From Sphingobacterium arenae (GTDB lineage: Bacteria; Bacteroidota; Bacteroidia; Sphingobacteriales; Sphingobacteriaceae), in contig NZ_JACNYK010000005.1 of NCBI RefSeq assembly GCF_014692505.1, forward strand, positions 62,001 through 126,000: a stretch of 64,000 nt of DNA. The letters are read 5' to 3'. This document shows positions 8,234 through 17,060 of this stretch, one piece after another. The notes under the pieces are model-generated. The model was not told the origin of the DNA, made no database searches, and saw only the letters and a list, made by a program, of their open reading frames with translations. Every line of letters begins with the position of its first letter. Position 1 is the stretch's first letter. Both the position numbers and the translations under genes were made by a program.

Positions 8234-11200
8234 CTATTTGAGGGGAAGTTTGATGATAAACATCGTTCCAGCATTGATCACTAAATCGATTGTTCCTTTG
8301 AGTTCCACGATGAGTAAATGGATGAGGTTCATCCCTTGATGGCCCGCGTCCCAAATCTTGTCTTTGTTAAATCCGACGCCATTATCTTGGTACCGCAAGA
8401 TCATCTTATCGCCACTTATATCCAGGTGAATATAAATTGTTTTATTCACCTGTTGATCCTGAAATGCATGCTTTACGGAGTTTGTGATCATCTCATTGAT
8501 GATAAGTCCGATATAGGTTAACCTATTTGATGGTAGTATGACCTGTTCCATCTCGGAGTGAAAGGCAATCTCCTGTCCCGAAAAAACAATCAGATCTTGC
8601 GCAAGGTTATCGATAAAGGAGTTGATATATGCGCCTTGTTCCGAGTCGCGGATATTCAGAAGATCATGTATTTTAGAAACGGTAAAAATACGTGACTGCA
8701 AAGTGTGCAATTTATCCTGAATACGTTGGTCGCTGATTTCAAAACTTTGTATGTCGATAAGGCTGGTGATCAGCTGTAGATTATTCTTGACACGATGATT
8801 GAGTTCCTGCATCAAGAACGAGATACTTTCTTTTTGTTGCTGTGTCAACTCCAACGACTGGTGTAGCGCCCTATTGGTCTTCGACAGTTCTTCGGTACGC
8901 TCTTGGACCATGCGGAGCAGGCGGTGGTTCGTTTGTCGTTGCTGATAGGTTTTGTAGGAAAATCCGCCGGCGATGAGTATTAATACAAACAAAACCAATC
9001 CGATCCGGAAAACGGTGGTAGCATACCAGGGAGAACGGATAATAACCGTAATTTCATCGATATCACCCCATAACAACTCGTTGTTGCTTCCTCGTACTTT
9101 AAAGGTATAGGTTCCGGGAGAAAGGTTAGTATATGTGGTAGATCGGTCAGATGTCACGGGACGCCACCCTTTATCGAATCCTTCCAACGTAAATTGATAC
9201 CTGTTTTTTTTGCTCCATAGATAATTTAAGTTCACATAGTCAAAAGTGATAACGTTCTGATCGTGCGAAAACACCAAGGTGTCTGTGTAAAGAATATTCT
9301 CTGCTATAGGTCTTCCGAACAGGAGCACATTTTCGATATGCGTTTTTCCTGTATGTGTATTGATAGGGATACTATCCGGGTGAAAAATGTTAAACCCATT
9401 CATTCCGCCGAAATAGAGATACCCTAAACTGTCTTGATATGCCGCTTTACCATTGAACTCGTTGTTTTGTAGACCATCATCCTCTGTGTAATTTTTAAAT
9501 GTTTCGGTATGCTGATCCAATACGGAGATACCGTAATTGGTCGATACCCAGATATTGTTTTTGTCATCCACCTGTACACCGTAGATGAAATCGTTTGGAA
9601 GCCCCGTCTGTTTTGTATAGTGGGTTATTTTTCCTGTTTCGGGATGAAGTTTATTTAATCCTTTTGCTGTACCGACCCAGAAATGCTGTCGGTCCTCTGC
9701 GATCGCAAACACGCGTTCGTTGGATAAAGAGTCGTAATGAATAACTTTTTTGTTTCTTTTAATTTGATAGAGACCGTTCTCACTCCCGATCCATATATTC
9801 CCTTTGCAGTCTACATAACTGGTTCTAGAACCTAGAATGGGCTTGTCCCAAAGACCCACCCGATTCGCTTTTAGATTATGTATGTTGAGCGCATAAATCC
9901 CGCTGGCCAACGTGTGGACCCATATCGTATCTGAAGAGAGGGGGGTTATCTGGATGATGTCACGATCCACCATGGGTAAGGGGATGCGATCGAATTTGTC
10001 GGTCTGTGTGTTGTAGCGCAAAAGACCTTGGTCATAACCACCTGCCCAAAGTGTGCCTTGGGCATCCTCAGCGAGTGTGTACCCTACATAATCTGTCCGG
10101 TAGAGTTTGTAATCGACCGATTTTAACGGATGTTTTACAAATCCAAATTCGGTTGCCATCCATAAAGTGTTTGCCGATCGCAAAAAATTGAATACGCTTA
10201 TAAAATCCTTCTTGGGAGCATTTCTTGCTTGGATACGCTGCGGTTTGAATTTGGTTTGATAAGGGTGATAATAAAATAGACCTCGTGTTTCCGTCCCCAA
10301 CCATTTTCCCCCCTGTGTATCTTGCTCATAGGCTAAAACAACGGCTTCCAACTCTTTCCCTCGATGATCTACGAATGTTAATCTTTGCCATTTCCAGTCT
10401 TCTGTTACGAGAAAATTTGCACTGGAACCGCTCATCAATAGACAGGTATCGTCCCAAGGATAAATACCGCGGATAACCTGCTCACTTTCTTGCTGCAGTT
10501 CTTTTGTATCCCGTGCCCATGTATATAGTCCGTGATCTGTTCCGATGAGGATATCGCCGCTCGGTTGTTTATACAGAACGTTTATCTGTCTCCTCTGTAA
10601 AGTCTTTAAATAATCGGTGGCATACAAGGATTTTGATCGAAGGTCTAGTAGATACAAGCCGCTGGCATTTGTGCCTATTAAGTAGTGGCGTTCGTCAAGC
10701 GATGCGATACAGGTGACGAAGTCATGTTCGAGTAGTTGTGGAATCGGTAAGGCTTCATAGGTTAATGTATGCCGGTTAAAAAGTAAACAATGACCGGCCG
10801 TGCCAATTATCAATTGATTGCCAGACGCGGCATGTAATGCTAGACTCTGTTTGAGGGAAGGTGTGTTTTCAAAATCAAGTTGGTCGGAAAAATGAATAAA
10901 CCTGCTTTCTGCCAAGAGGTAGGCACAGAGTGCATTCGTATGGGTGGTCATCCAGAGCGTATCGTTTTCGTAATACATCGCCCGGATAAGATCATTCGGA
11001 AAATTATTGATTTCTTCCTCGGCAAGCCAGACTTTCATTTGGTAAGCGTTGAAACGGTTCAAGCCATTTTGCGTGCCGATCCACAAATAGCCATTTTTAT
11101 CAAATTGCAGTGATGTGGCGCCCAACTGGGAGAGCCCTTCCTCCTGTGCGATTTGAAGGACAGCAAGTGTGTCACCCCGCATCGTTTGTGCGTTGCCCGA

Positions 11201-11248
11201 CAACCATGCTGTGACCACCATAAGATACAGGAGGAATAGTTTTCTCAT
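8234..11248 (-). CDS. sensor histidine kinase with beta-propeller and Y_Y_Y domains
   Basis: 1004 aa. Signal peptide (MRKLFLLYLMVVTAWLSGNA), then a periplasmic region of repeated propeller blades (motifs such as GYLWIGTQNGLNRF, NIWIGSENGLYQI, NIWVSTNYGISVLD), a Y_Y_Y domain (LSPGTYTFKVRGSN), one membrane helix (about 740-760), a coiled-coil linker, a HisKA_2-type dimerisation domain with phospho-acceptor His818 in ELNHRVKNNLQ, and a HATPase domain with NEMITNSVKHA and DNGVG. Periplasmic signals are passed to the receiver protein encoded 8 bp downstream. Unlike the hybrid kinases common in the phylum, it has no fused receiver or HTH. Propellers of this class often sense glycans, but no sugar-use genes are adjacent, so the signal is unknown. 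Confidence 0.95.
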   Translation of the reverse strand: MRKLFLLYLMVVTAWLSGNAQTMRGDTLAVLQIAQEEGLSQLGATSLQFDKNGYLWIGTQNGLNRFNAYQMKVWLAEEEINNFPNDLIRAMYYENDTLWMTTHTNALCAYLLAESRFIHFSDQLDFENTPSLKQSLALHAASGNQLIIGTAGHCLLFNRHTLTYEALPIPQLLEHDFVTCIASLDERHYLIGTNASGLYLLDLRSKSLYATDYLKTLQRRQINVLYKQPSGDILIGTDHGLYTWARDTKELQQESEQVIRGIYPWDDTCLLMSGSSANFLVTEDWKWQRLTFVDHRGKELEAVVLAYEQDTQGGKWLGTETRGLFYYHPYQTKFKPQRIQARNAPKKDFISVFNFLRSANTLWMATEFGFVKHPLKSVDYKLYRTDYVGYTLAEDAQGTLWAGGYDQGLLRYNTQTDKFDRIPLPMVDRDIIQITPLSSDTIWVHTLASGIYALNIHNLKANRVGLWDKPILGSRTSYVDCKGNIWIGSENGLYQIKRNKKVIHYDSLSNERVFAIAEDRQHFWVGTAKGLNKLHPETGKITHYTKQTGLPNDFIYGVQVDDKNNIWVSTNYGISVLDQHTETFKNYTEDDGLQNNEFNGKAAYQDSLGYLYFGGMNGFNIFHPDSIPINTHTGKTHIENVLLFGRPIAENILYTDTLVFSHDQNVITFDYVNLNYLWSKKNRYQFTLEGFDKGWRPVTSDRSTTYTNLSPGTYTFKVRGSNNELLWGDIDEITVIIRSPWYATTVFRIGLVLFVLILIAGGFSYKTYQQRQTNHRLLRMVQERTEELSKTNRALHQSLELTQQQKESISFLMQELNHRVKNNLQLITSLIDIQSFEISDQRIQDKLHTLQSRIFTVSKIHDLLNIRDSEQGAYINSFIDNLAQDLIVFSGQEIAFHSEMEQVILPSNRLTYIGLIINEMITNSVKHAFQDQQVNKTIYIHLDISGDKMILRYQDNGVGFNKDKIWDAGHQGMNLIHLLIVELKGTIDLVINAGTMFIIKLPLK

Positions 11249-11287
11249 TTCTTTTGCGAAAGGTTAATAATTCTTTCGGATGCTATC

Positions 11288-11318
11288 CAAAGTTAGGGAA
11301 ACCATTTTTTGTTACCAA
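11288..11318 (-). promoter_or_regulatory. promoter of the kinase/response-regulator operon
   Basis: On the minus strand: TTG (11316-11318), a 20-bp spacer, TAACTTTG (11288-11295). Both elements fit the consensus fully. The leader to the ATG at 11248 would be about 33 nt. The -33 TTG overlaps one arm of the palindrome at 11317-11336. Confidence 0.7.
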
Positions 11319-11336
11319 TACCCGTTGGTGGGTATT
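11317..11336. promoter_or_regulatory. palindrome AATACC-N8-GGTATT, candidate operator
   Basis: Arms AATACCC and GGGTATT flank GTTGGT. The six-base outer arms and 8-bp gap match the palindrome at 5873-5892. The centre (11326.5) is 38.5 bp upstream of the last base of the kinase -7 element on the minus strand, the same distance as at the other site. On the plus strand the repeat is followed by several T residues, so it could also form a weak terminator hairpin. Confidence 0.55.
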
Positions 11337-11343
11337 TTTTTGT

Positions 11344-11374
11344 TTGCAAATTCAGACAGGTTTTTCTAAGTTTA
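11344..11374 (+). promoter_or_regulatory. possible promoter of the transglutaminase-like gene
   Basis: TTG (11344-11346), a 20-bp spacer, TAAGTTTA (11367-11374); the last base of the -7 element departs from consensus. The predicted leader is short, about 14 nt before the ATG at 11395. Confidence 0.4.
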
Positions 11375-11394
11375 TCCAAAACCAAGTGTTTATT

Positions 11395-13413
11395 ATGGAG
11401 CAAGAATTAGAAGAAAAATACAAAATCGGAGCGCCGGAGGCATGGGCAACCCCATTATCGGAAGAAGAATTGCTCTCCAACATGGTGGAAAGTAACTTTT
11501 CCCAACAACAATATGATGAAGGAAAGGATTATTGTTATTTCCTACGTAAAATTCAATATACCGACGATACACAGAATGCAGAATACAATTGTATGGCTTA
11601 TAGTGCTCAACAGCCTGGAACACTTGAGTTTGCGTCGGTAAATGAGTTTGTCCTTTATCCATCCGAACACATGGTTTTCCATCGCATTGCCGTACTCCGC
11701 GATGGTGTGTTGATCGATAAATTGCCAGATACGACGTTTAAAGTGTTGGATAACGAAGGGGAAAGTTTGGATGGCGTCATCAATAGCTCGAAGAAAATCA
11801 ATATCAACATTAAGGATGTACGTCTTTATGATATCATTTTGGTGGAAGATACGCGTGTGCTGACCTTCTCTGGTAAAGATTTTTTGCGTAAAGAATTGAT
11901 AAAGTATGTCTGGTCCAGCCCAGATGTCTATTGGGCTTATGGAAGTTACACATTTGATTTTATTAACAAACGGTCAAAATCAGTGGCTTATAAAAAGCAG
12001 TTTTTTAGGGATGAGCGAGCGAACCTATTGCCTATAGAAGAAGGTGTGATCGCACCCGGCGAAACCTTTTCGCTGCGGTATGCAGATTATCTGAATCCGG
12101 TCGATGTCAATCGGGAGCTTTTTCCGTTTATTGATTTTAGCACGCAATATACATACGAAGAATTGCTCGGTTTGGTGATTCCTTATTATGAAGCCGCATT
12201 GACCGCTAAACCTCTTCCAGAGTATGCCCCCGACCTGATTGCCAAATTGGATGCACTGGGCGACGATATCGAAGCGAAGATCCAGTTGGCGATTGAGTTT
12301 GTTCAGAATCATGTCCGTTATATTTATAACGAAGAAGAAATGCATGGGCATAAACCACAAGACCCGTGGGTGACGTATGAATTTAAGCAGGGGGATTGTA
12401 AAGCGAAAACCGTTCTACTCAAATGTGTACTTGATTATTTAGGTGTCGATTCGTCGGTTGCATTGGTGAATTACAATGCAGACTATTATTTGAAATACTA
12501 TTTACCGTCATTGTTCAACTTTAACCATGTCATCGTAAAAGTGCATCATAATGGGAACGATTATTTTGTGGATGCTACCTACCGCGACGAAAATGGTACG
12601 CTGGAGAACCGTACGTTTATCAGCTTTCTAAATTATATGGAAATCAAGCCAAATGGTACTTTGCAGCAGCGCGAGCCGTATAAGAGCCCGGATTTTTCTA
12701 TTTTTGATGAGATTACGCTGGACGTAAAGGACGAGATCGGTATAATTACTATAAAAACGACTTATCGCTATGGTCGTGCAAACGGTATGCGCCGCTACGT
12801 GAAGACGACCAATAAGAAAGCCGTGATAGATAATACCAACAATTTTGTTTTCAGTTGTATGGATTTTGTCGAGAGTGAAAATGGAAATGACAAACGTGAG
12901 TTGTTTAAAGACGCTTCACTGACGGTCTTAAGTGACGATAAAGTAAATAATATCTTTGTGACGCTGTACACGGCTACCATTAATAAACCTTATTACGTAG
13001 GAAATAATGGCCGAAAGTACTTGAAATTCTATGACGGCAACATCTTGAAAAATCACTTAAAGGACTACGTGCTGAAAGATGTGAGTTTCTGGCATTCATA
13101 TGATCGTGAGCGCTATTCAATAACGATCCGTTCGGATAAGCCGATCGATACAGAAGATCACTATACCAATCGGCAAATGGATGTGCACTATGTGCTGTTT
13201 AAGTATAGCTTGAAGAAAAAGATCGATATGTATGGTGCTAGGGCAGAGATTGAATATAGTCCACTGTCTAATGTGGAGGTGCCTATAGAAGATATTGCCG
13301 ACTTGCGCGACAAGTACGCCGCCATAGGTAAGGAAAGCGCTTTCGGATTAGGCGTGGCAATGGCGAAGCCCGGTTTTTTTGATTCGGTTAGAGCATTGTT
13401 TCGCAGTAAGTAG
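11395..13413 (+). CDS. DUF3857 / transglutaminase-like protein
   Basis: 672 aa from ATG 11395; the frame extends upstream to 11254 but that stretch covers the promoter. A DUF3857 region in the first ~230 residues (LRDGVLIDKLPDTTFKVLDN) is followed by a transglutaminase-like core with the catalytic triad Cys335 (KQGDCKAKT), His378 (FNFNHVIVKV) and Asp393 (YFVDATY). The C-terminal half is beta-rich. No signal peptide is seen at the chosen start, so the protein is probably cytosolic, unlike many secreted relatives. Proteins of this type have been little studied; protease- or crosslinking-type thiol chemistry is possible but unproven. It is divergent from the kinase operon, with the palindrome between them. 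Confidence 0.85.
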   Translation: MEQELEEKYKIGAPEAWATPLSEEELLSNMVESNFSQQQYDEGKDYCYFLRKIQYTDDTQNAEYNCMAYSAQQPGTLEFASVNEFVLYPSEHMVFHRIAVLRDGVLIDKLPDTTFKVLDNEGESLDGVINSSKKININIKDVRLYDIILVEDTRVLTFSGKDFLRKELIKYVWSSPDVYWAYGSYTFDFINKRSKSVAYKKQFFRDERANLLPIEEGVIAPGETFSLRYADYLNPVDVNRELFPFIDFSTQYTYEELLGLVIPYYEAALTAKPLPEYAPDLIAKLDALGDDIEAKIQLAIEFVQNHVRYIYNEEEMHGHKPQDPWVTYEFKQGDCKAKTVLLKCVLDYLGVDSSVALVNYNADYYLKYYLPSLFNFNHVIVKVHHNGNDYFVDATYRDENGTLENRTFISFLNYMEIKPNGTLQQREPYKSPDFSIFDEITLDVKDEIGIITIKTTYRYGRANGMRRYVKTTNKKAVIDNTNNFVFSCMDFVESENGNDKRELFKDASLTVLSDDKVNNIFVTLYTATINKPYYVGNNGRKYLKFYDGNILKNHLKDYVLKDVSFWHSYDRERYSITIRSDKPIDTEDHYTNRQMDVHYVLFKYSLKKKIDMYGARAEIEYSPLSNVEVPIEDIADLRDKYAAIGKESAFGLGVAMAKPGFFDSVRALFRSK

Positions 13414-13429
13414 GACGGCTGCTATAGGT

Positions 13430-13468
13430 AATAAACCGACCTGCTTTTACGCAGCGGATCGGTTTATT
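13430..13468. terminator. bidirectional terminator-like hairpin
   Basis: Arms AATAAACCGA (13430-13439) and TCGGTTTATT (13459-13468) pair perfectly, with CTGC/GCAG pairing inside. It lies between the convergent ends of the transglutaminase-like gene and the cupin gene. Confidence 0.7.
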
Positions 13469-13480
13469 TATGGTGTGCAA

Positions 13481-13987
13481 TTATCTTCCAAAATCATCTT
13501 CTACCCGAACGATATCCGTTTCGTCAGATGGATTGTCGGCATCGGTGTGCTGCCATATCTCTGCGACCACGCCGTAAGTTTTCAAACCAATCAATCGGTG
13601 ACGTTCACCTTGAGAGAGACGGATAATATCGCCCTCCTTTAGTTTTTTTAGTTCGTTTTGCTCATCCGTAGCACTGGTAATAATGCCTACCTCGCCTTGT
13701 GTGACACGCCATATTTCCGCACGGCGGTGGTGATATTGCCAGGATAATCTTTTTTCGGGAGCAACCACCAAGACTTTAGGGCTTAATTTACCGGCTATTT
13801 TAAGATTTTGTATATCCATTCCGTCAAAATAGGTATTGGCAAATTGCTGTGCTTGTTCTTCCGCGATAACAAAGAAACCTCCCCAAGGGCGAGTTTGGTC
13901 GATGTGGTCAATAATGAAGCCCTGTACCTTTAGTTGCTCTGCTATTTGACTAAATAATTCGCTTTTATTAACGTATTCTTCTGACAT
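13481..13987 (-). CDS. cupin protein related to type II mannose-6-phosphate isomerase
   Basis: 168 aa single-domain cupin. The motifs follow the cupin half of bifunctional phosphomannose isomerases: RPWGGF near the N-terminus, the metal-site strand LSWQYHHRRAEIWRVTQG with His-His and Glu, GERHRLIG with the later His, and the closing DIVRVEDDFGR. It lacks the nucleotidyltransferase domain of the bifunctional enzymes. A sugar-phosphate isomerase or sugar-phosphate binding role is likely, but the substrate is not determined by the sequence. It is transcribed alone, convergent with the transglutaminase-like gene and divergent from the helicase gene at 14122. Confidence 0.85.
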   Translation of the reverse strand: MSEEYVNKSELFSQIAEQLKVQGFIIDHIDQTRPWGGFFVIAEEQAQQFANTYFDGMDIQNLKIAGKLSPKVLVVAPEKRLSWQYHHRRAEIWRVTQGEVGIITSATDEQNELKKLKEGDIIRLSQGERHRLIGLKTYGVVAEIWQHTDADNPSDETDIVRVEDDFGR

Positions 13988-14073
13988 GTCTTTTCTTGTT
14001 TGTTAGTAATTGGTGAAGTTAGCTGTTTTCTGGAAATTAAACAATACATGTTTTTAACCTCCTGAACTTTTCT

Positions 14074-14081
14074 TACATTTG
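14074..14081 (+). promoter_or_regulatory. -7 promoter element of the PIF1-like helicase gene
   Basis: TACATTTG matches TAnnTTTG exactly, 40 bp upstream of the ATG at 14122. No TTG is present at the normal spacing. Confidence 0.45.
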
Positions 14082-14121
14082 ATAGTCGGCAACATGCTTA
14101 ACAATCCAAAAAAGAAAATCA

Positions 14122-16356
14122 ATGACACAGTTAAAATTTGATAAACAAAACGACGCATTTTTGCAGGCAGTTTCTTTTGTGAATCAAACCAACCAGCATT
14201 TGTTCCTAACGGGTAAAGCAGGTACCGGTAAAACCACCTTTTTAAAATACATTCGGGAAAATTCCCATAAAAAAATGGCCATTACAGCCCCTACAGGAGT
14301 AGCAGCAATGAATGCAGGAGGAACCACCCTGCATGCGCTCTTTTGGTTGCCGTTTGGAACATTTATCGAAGATTACCCTTTGCAGTGGAACGAACAAGAT
14401 AGCCATATATATAATAAGAGCCGTTTATTTTCGACCATCAAGCTTACCAAGCAGCGACGCGCCATTTTACAGGAACTGGAATTATTGGTTATTGACGAGG
14501 TTTCGATGGTTCGGGCCGATACATTGGATGCTATCGATGTTATTCTAAAATCGGTACGCCGCGATATGCGGCCGTTTGGCGGAGTGCAGATGCTCTTTAT
14601 CGGCGACTTGTACCAGTTACCGCCTGTTGTCCGCGATCACGAATGGCAGGTGTTGCGTGATCATTATCGCAGTCCGTTCTTTTTTGATGCGAAAGTATTG
14701 CGGGAGCACCCACCGGTTATCTTGGAGCTGAGCAAGATTTACCGGCAGAATGACGACGAATTTATCGATCTGTTGAACAATATTCGAAATAACGAATGTT
14801 CGGCAGGCGACCTGGAGAAACTGAACGCGCATTATCAGTCCGCGTTTTCCCCGGATGAAGATGAACAATACATTACTCTTACCTCACATAATAAATTAGC
14901 GGATGCCATCAATCAGGAACAGCTGGCAACGCTAAAAGGAACCATGCATAATGTACGGGCGGTCGTAAAAGACGAGTTTCAGCAAGGCGCTTTTCCGGCA
15001 GATGAAATGTTGCCCTTAAAAATAGGTGCGCAGGTCATGTTTATTAAAAACGATAGTGGAGAAGATCGGAAATTTTTTAACGGAAAGATCGGAACGGTTA
15101 AGGAGCTGAATTTGGATCGCCATCAGGTGCTGGTGGGTTTTAATGACGGTTCCGACGATGTGGTGGTCCGGCGGGAGACTTGGGAGAATATTCGGTATAA
15201 GTATAACAAAGGCGAAGATAAAATCGAGGAAGAGGTGATGGGGACATTCTCCCAATTCCCCTTGCGGTTAGCATGGGCTATTACCATTCATAAGAGCCAA
15301 GGGCTTACCTTTGATAAGGCGGTCATCGATGCAGGTACTTCCTTCGCTGCAGGGCAGGTGTATGTCGCGTTGAGTAGACTAACGGGATTGGAGGGGTTAG
15401 TATTAAAATCCAAAATTCCGATGCATTCCATCCGAACGGATGCGCAGGTGGTAGACTTTATGCAGCGTATGATGCCCAATGCGGAGATGGTAAAAGTGCT
15501 GGAAACCTGTCAGCGCAACTATCTGGGGCAAATCGTGCTGCAAAGTTTCCGATGGGGTACCTTGGTCGAGAGTGTAGACGAACTAAAGGAATCGCTCGAA
15601 AAACGGAATATTGACAGCAAAGAGGTGGCATTGGAGTATTTGGGGAATCTTTCCATCATATTAAAAGAGCAGGAAAAAGTAGCGAATAAGTTCGTTACCC
15701 TATTATATACGATGTTGCGTGATAAGGAAGCTTTGGATTATGGCAAAATCTGCGAACGGACAAAAGCTGCGGTAGCTTGGTTCTTGCCCCGGCTCGACGA
15801 AGAGATACTGCTCACCATACAGGAACATATCGAAGCTTGGAAAATCAAGAAGCGAACCAAAAAATATGTACAGGAGCTGCGCTCGATATTGTTGGACTTC
15901 CGTCGGAAAAAGGAGCAGTTGGCACATTGTCTCACGATTGCCGACATCCTGACGCAAGAAGGCGATCTTTCCCGGCAGGTGCAGACGCTCAGCCAGCCGG
16001 AAAAAACAAAGGATGCCGAAATCAAGGAAATAGAAGACGAAGGTGTGGAAAAGGATACCAAATCGATTTCGTTAGATTTGTTTTTGGATGGATTCAGCGT
16101 GGACGATATCGCGCAGAAGCGGGGTATGGTCGTGGGCACGATATATGGGCATCTCATCCATTTTGTAGGAAATGAGGTGGAAGCGGAAGACCTCATCGAT
16201 CGAGCTAAACTAGACGTGCTATTGGATGTATTGCGTAGGCACGAAGGTAAATCGTCTTCGGAGATCAAGATGATACTCGGTGAAGATTATTCGTATCCGG
16301 ATATCAAGCTGGGGCAAAAGGTGTTGGAAGTGGAGAAAGTGATGAGTGATGAATGA
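14122..16356 (+). CDS. PIF1/RecD-like helicase with C-terminal HTH domain
   Basis: 744 aa. Walker A GKAGTGKTTFLKYI (about 31-44), then APTGVAAMNAGG, Walker B with LLVIDEVSMVRADT, GDLYQLPPV, and the SF1B C-terminal motif AITIHKSQGLTFDKA with VYVALSRLTGLEGL. This is the PIF1 arrangement of 5'-3' DNA helicases. Residues ~640-740 form a helix-turn-helix of the HTH_40 kind (LDLFLDGFSVDDIAQKRGM), a fusion seen in Bacteroidota helicases. The linker (about 480-640) is helical and charged. A role in DNA replication or repair, such as unwinding structured DNA, is inferred from the family. It is followed 48 bp later by the ATP synthase operon, with an inverted repeat in between. Confidence 0.93.
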   Translation: MTQLKFDKQNDAFLQAVSFVNQTNQHLFLTGKAGTGKTTFLKYIRENSHKKMAITAPTGVAAMNAGGTTLHALFWLPFGTFIEDYPLQWNEQDSHIYNKSRLFSTIKLTKQRRAILQELELLVIDEVSMVRADTLDAIDVILKSVRRDMRPFGGVQMLFIGDLYQLPPVVRDHEWQVLRDHYRSPFFFDAKVLREHPPVILELSKIYRQNDDEFIDLLNNIRNNECSAGDLEKLNAHYQSAFSPDEDEQYITLTSHNKLADAINQEQLATLKGTMHNVRAVVKDEFQQGAFPADEMLPLKIGAQVMFIKNDSGEDRKFFNGKIGTVKELNLDRHQVLVGFNDGSDDVVVRRETWENIRYKYNKGEDKIEEEVMGTFSQFPLRLAWAITIHKSQGLTFDKAVIDAGTSFAAGQVYVALSRLTGLEGLVLKSKIPMHSIRTDAQVVDFMQRMMPNAEMVKVLETCQRNYLGQIVLQSFRWGTLVESVDELKESLEKRNIDSKEVALEYLGNLSIILKEQEKVANKFVTLLYTMLRDKEALDYGKICERTKAAVAWFLPRLDEEILLTIQEHIEAWKIKKRTKKYVQELRSILLDFRRKKEQLAHCLTIADILTQEGDLSRQVQTLSQPEKTKDAEIKEIEDEGVEKDTKSISLDLFLDGFSVDDIAQKRGMVVGTIYGHLIHFVGNEVEAEDLIDRAKLDVLLDVLRRHEGKSSSEIKMILGEDYSYPDIKLGQKVLEVEKVMSDE

Positions 16357-16360
16357 TAAG

Positions 16361-16390
16361 GTTATAAAGTTAACTCGCTAACGTTATAAC
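16361..16390. repeat. 12-bp inverted repeat ahead of the ATP synthase operon
   Basis: GTTATAAAGTTA (16361-16372) and TAACGTTATAAC (16379-16390) pair with one mismatch around a 6-nt loop. It begins 4 bp after the helicase stop and ends 14 bp before the atpZ ATG. It lacks a T-run and is AT-rich, so an operator or mRNA leader hairpin is as likely as a terminator. Confidence 0.5.
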
Positions 16391-16404
16391 AAGCTACACA
16401 AACA

Positions 16405-16632
16405 ATGAAAACAAATACAAATCGCAAAAGAATGGCTGCGTGGATCGGTGTGCCATTTCAGATGCTAGCGACTATCTTTGCGGGCTATTGGCTGGGAAGC
16501 TGGCTGGACGAAAAGTATGCGGTAGAAAAAAGTTGGTGGACGATAGGGCTGACGTTGTTTGCTGTGCTAATTTCGTTATATCAGCTAGTTGTGCAGGTTC
16601 AGCGTATGGGGAAGAATAAAAGTAACAACTAA
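16405..16632 (+). CDS. atpZ: AtpZ/AtpI-family ATP synthase accessory protein
   Basis: 75 aa with two membrane helices: IGVPFQMLATIFAGYWLGSWLD and the WWTIGLTLFAVLISLYQLVV segment, of which only the family pattern is cited. Short basic ends face the cytosol. The GYWLGSWLDEK loop and the position as first gene of the cluster match AtpZ/AtpI proteins, which help assembly of the c-ring or Mg2+ supply of the F-ATPase. It starts 48 bp after the helicase gene and is followed by another small membrane protein 18 bp later. No obvious consensus promoter was found directly upstream. Confidence 0.85.
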   Translation: MKTNTNRKRMAAWIGVPFQMLATIFAGYWLGSWLDEKYAVEKSWWTIGLTLFAVLISLYQLVVQVQRMGKNKSNN

Positions 16633-16650
16633 ATTTATAACATATTGAAA

Positions 16651-17043
16651 ATGTTAAAAGTCAGCGGGCAATTTGCTTGGAAGCTATTATTGGGAAGCGT
16701 ATTCGTTTTCGGAGGTGCTTATTTTATACAGGAGTCGGTAGACTTCCGTTTTATAGATAGCAGCTTTGTGTCGCTCTGCATATGGCTATATATTATTACA
16801 GTATTGGCTTATGCAATATCGCGTTTGGGAATAGATAGTAATCCGGAACTTGGCGTCTATGCTATCCTAGGTGGTGTTATGATAAAAATGTTGGTATCTC
16901 TCGGTATTTTTATCGTTTTTCTGTACGGGTTTAAACCCGAAAATAAGTTGCTGTTAGGGCTGAATTTTTTTTGTATATATTTATTAATGTCATGCTTTGA
17001 AGTTATTGTTTTGTTGCGTAACTTGCGGCGCAAAATAAAATAG
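16651..17043 (+). CDS. small membrane protein of the ATP synthase cluster
   Basis: 130 aa from ATG 16651; a TTG two codons earlier is a less likely start. Four hydrophobic segments are visible (about 10-28, 38-58, 68-90, 98-118), with short loops and a basic C-terminus (RNLRRKIK). The layout resembles the AtpI/ATP synthase I superfamily but the identity is too loose for a gene name. Bacteroidota ATP synthase clusters often carry an uncharacterised membrane protein at this place between atpZ and atpB. A role in F0 assembly is inferred from position only. It ends 17 bp before atpB. Confidence 0.75.
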   Translation: MLKVSGQFAWKLLLGSVFVFGGAYFIQESVDFRFIDSSFVSLCIWLYIITVLAYAISRLGIDSNPELGVYAILGGVMIKMLVSLGIFIVFLYGFKPENKLLLGLNFFCIYLLMSCFEVIVLLRNLRRKIK

Positions 17044-17060
17044 CTAAAAATATTGTATAG

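Noticed and set aside
11254..11394. Longer N-terminus for the transglutaminase-like protein
   Set aside because: This stretch holds the divergent promoters and the palindrome, and its translation is not protein-like.
15738..16268. 176-codon minus-strand frame rich in Ser
   Set aside because: It is the antisense shadow of the helicase C-terminus; Ser-rich composition is typical of such shadows.
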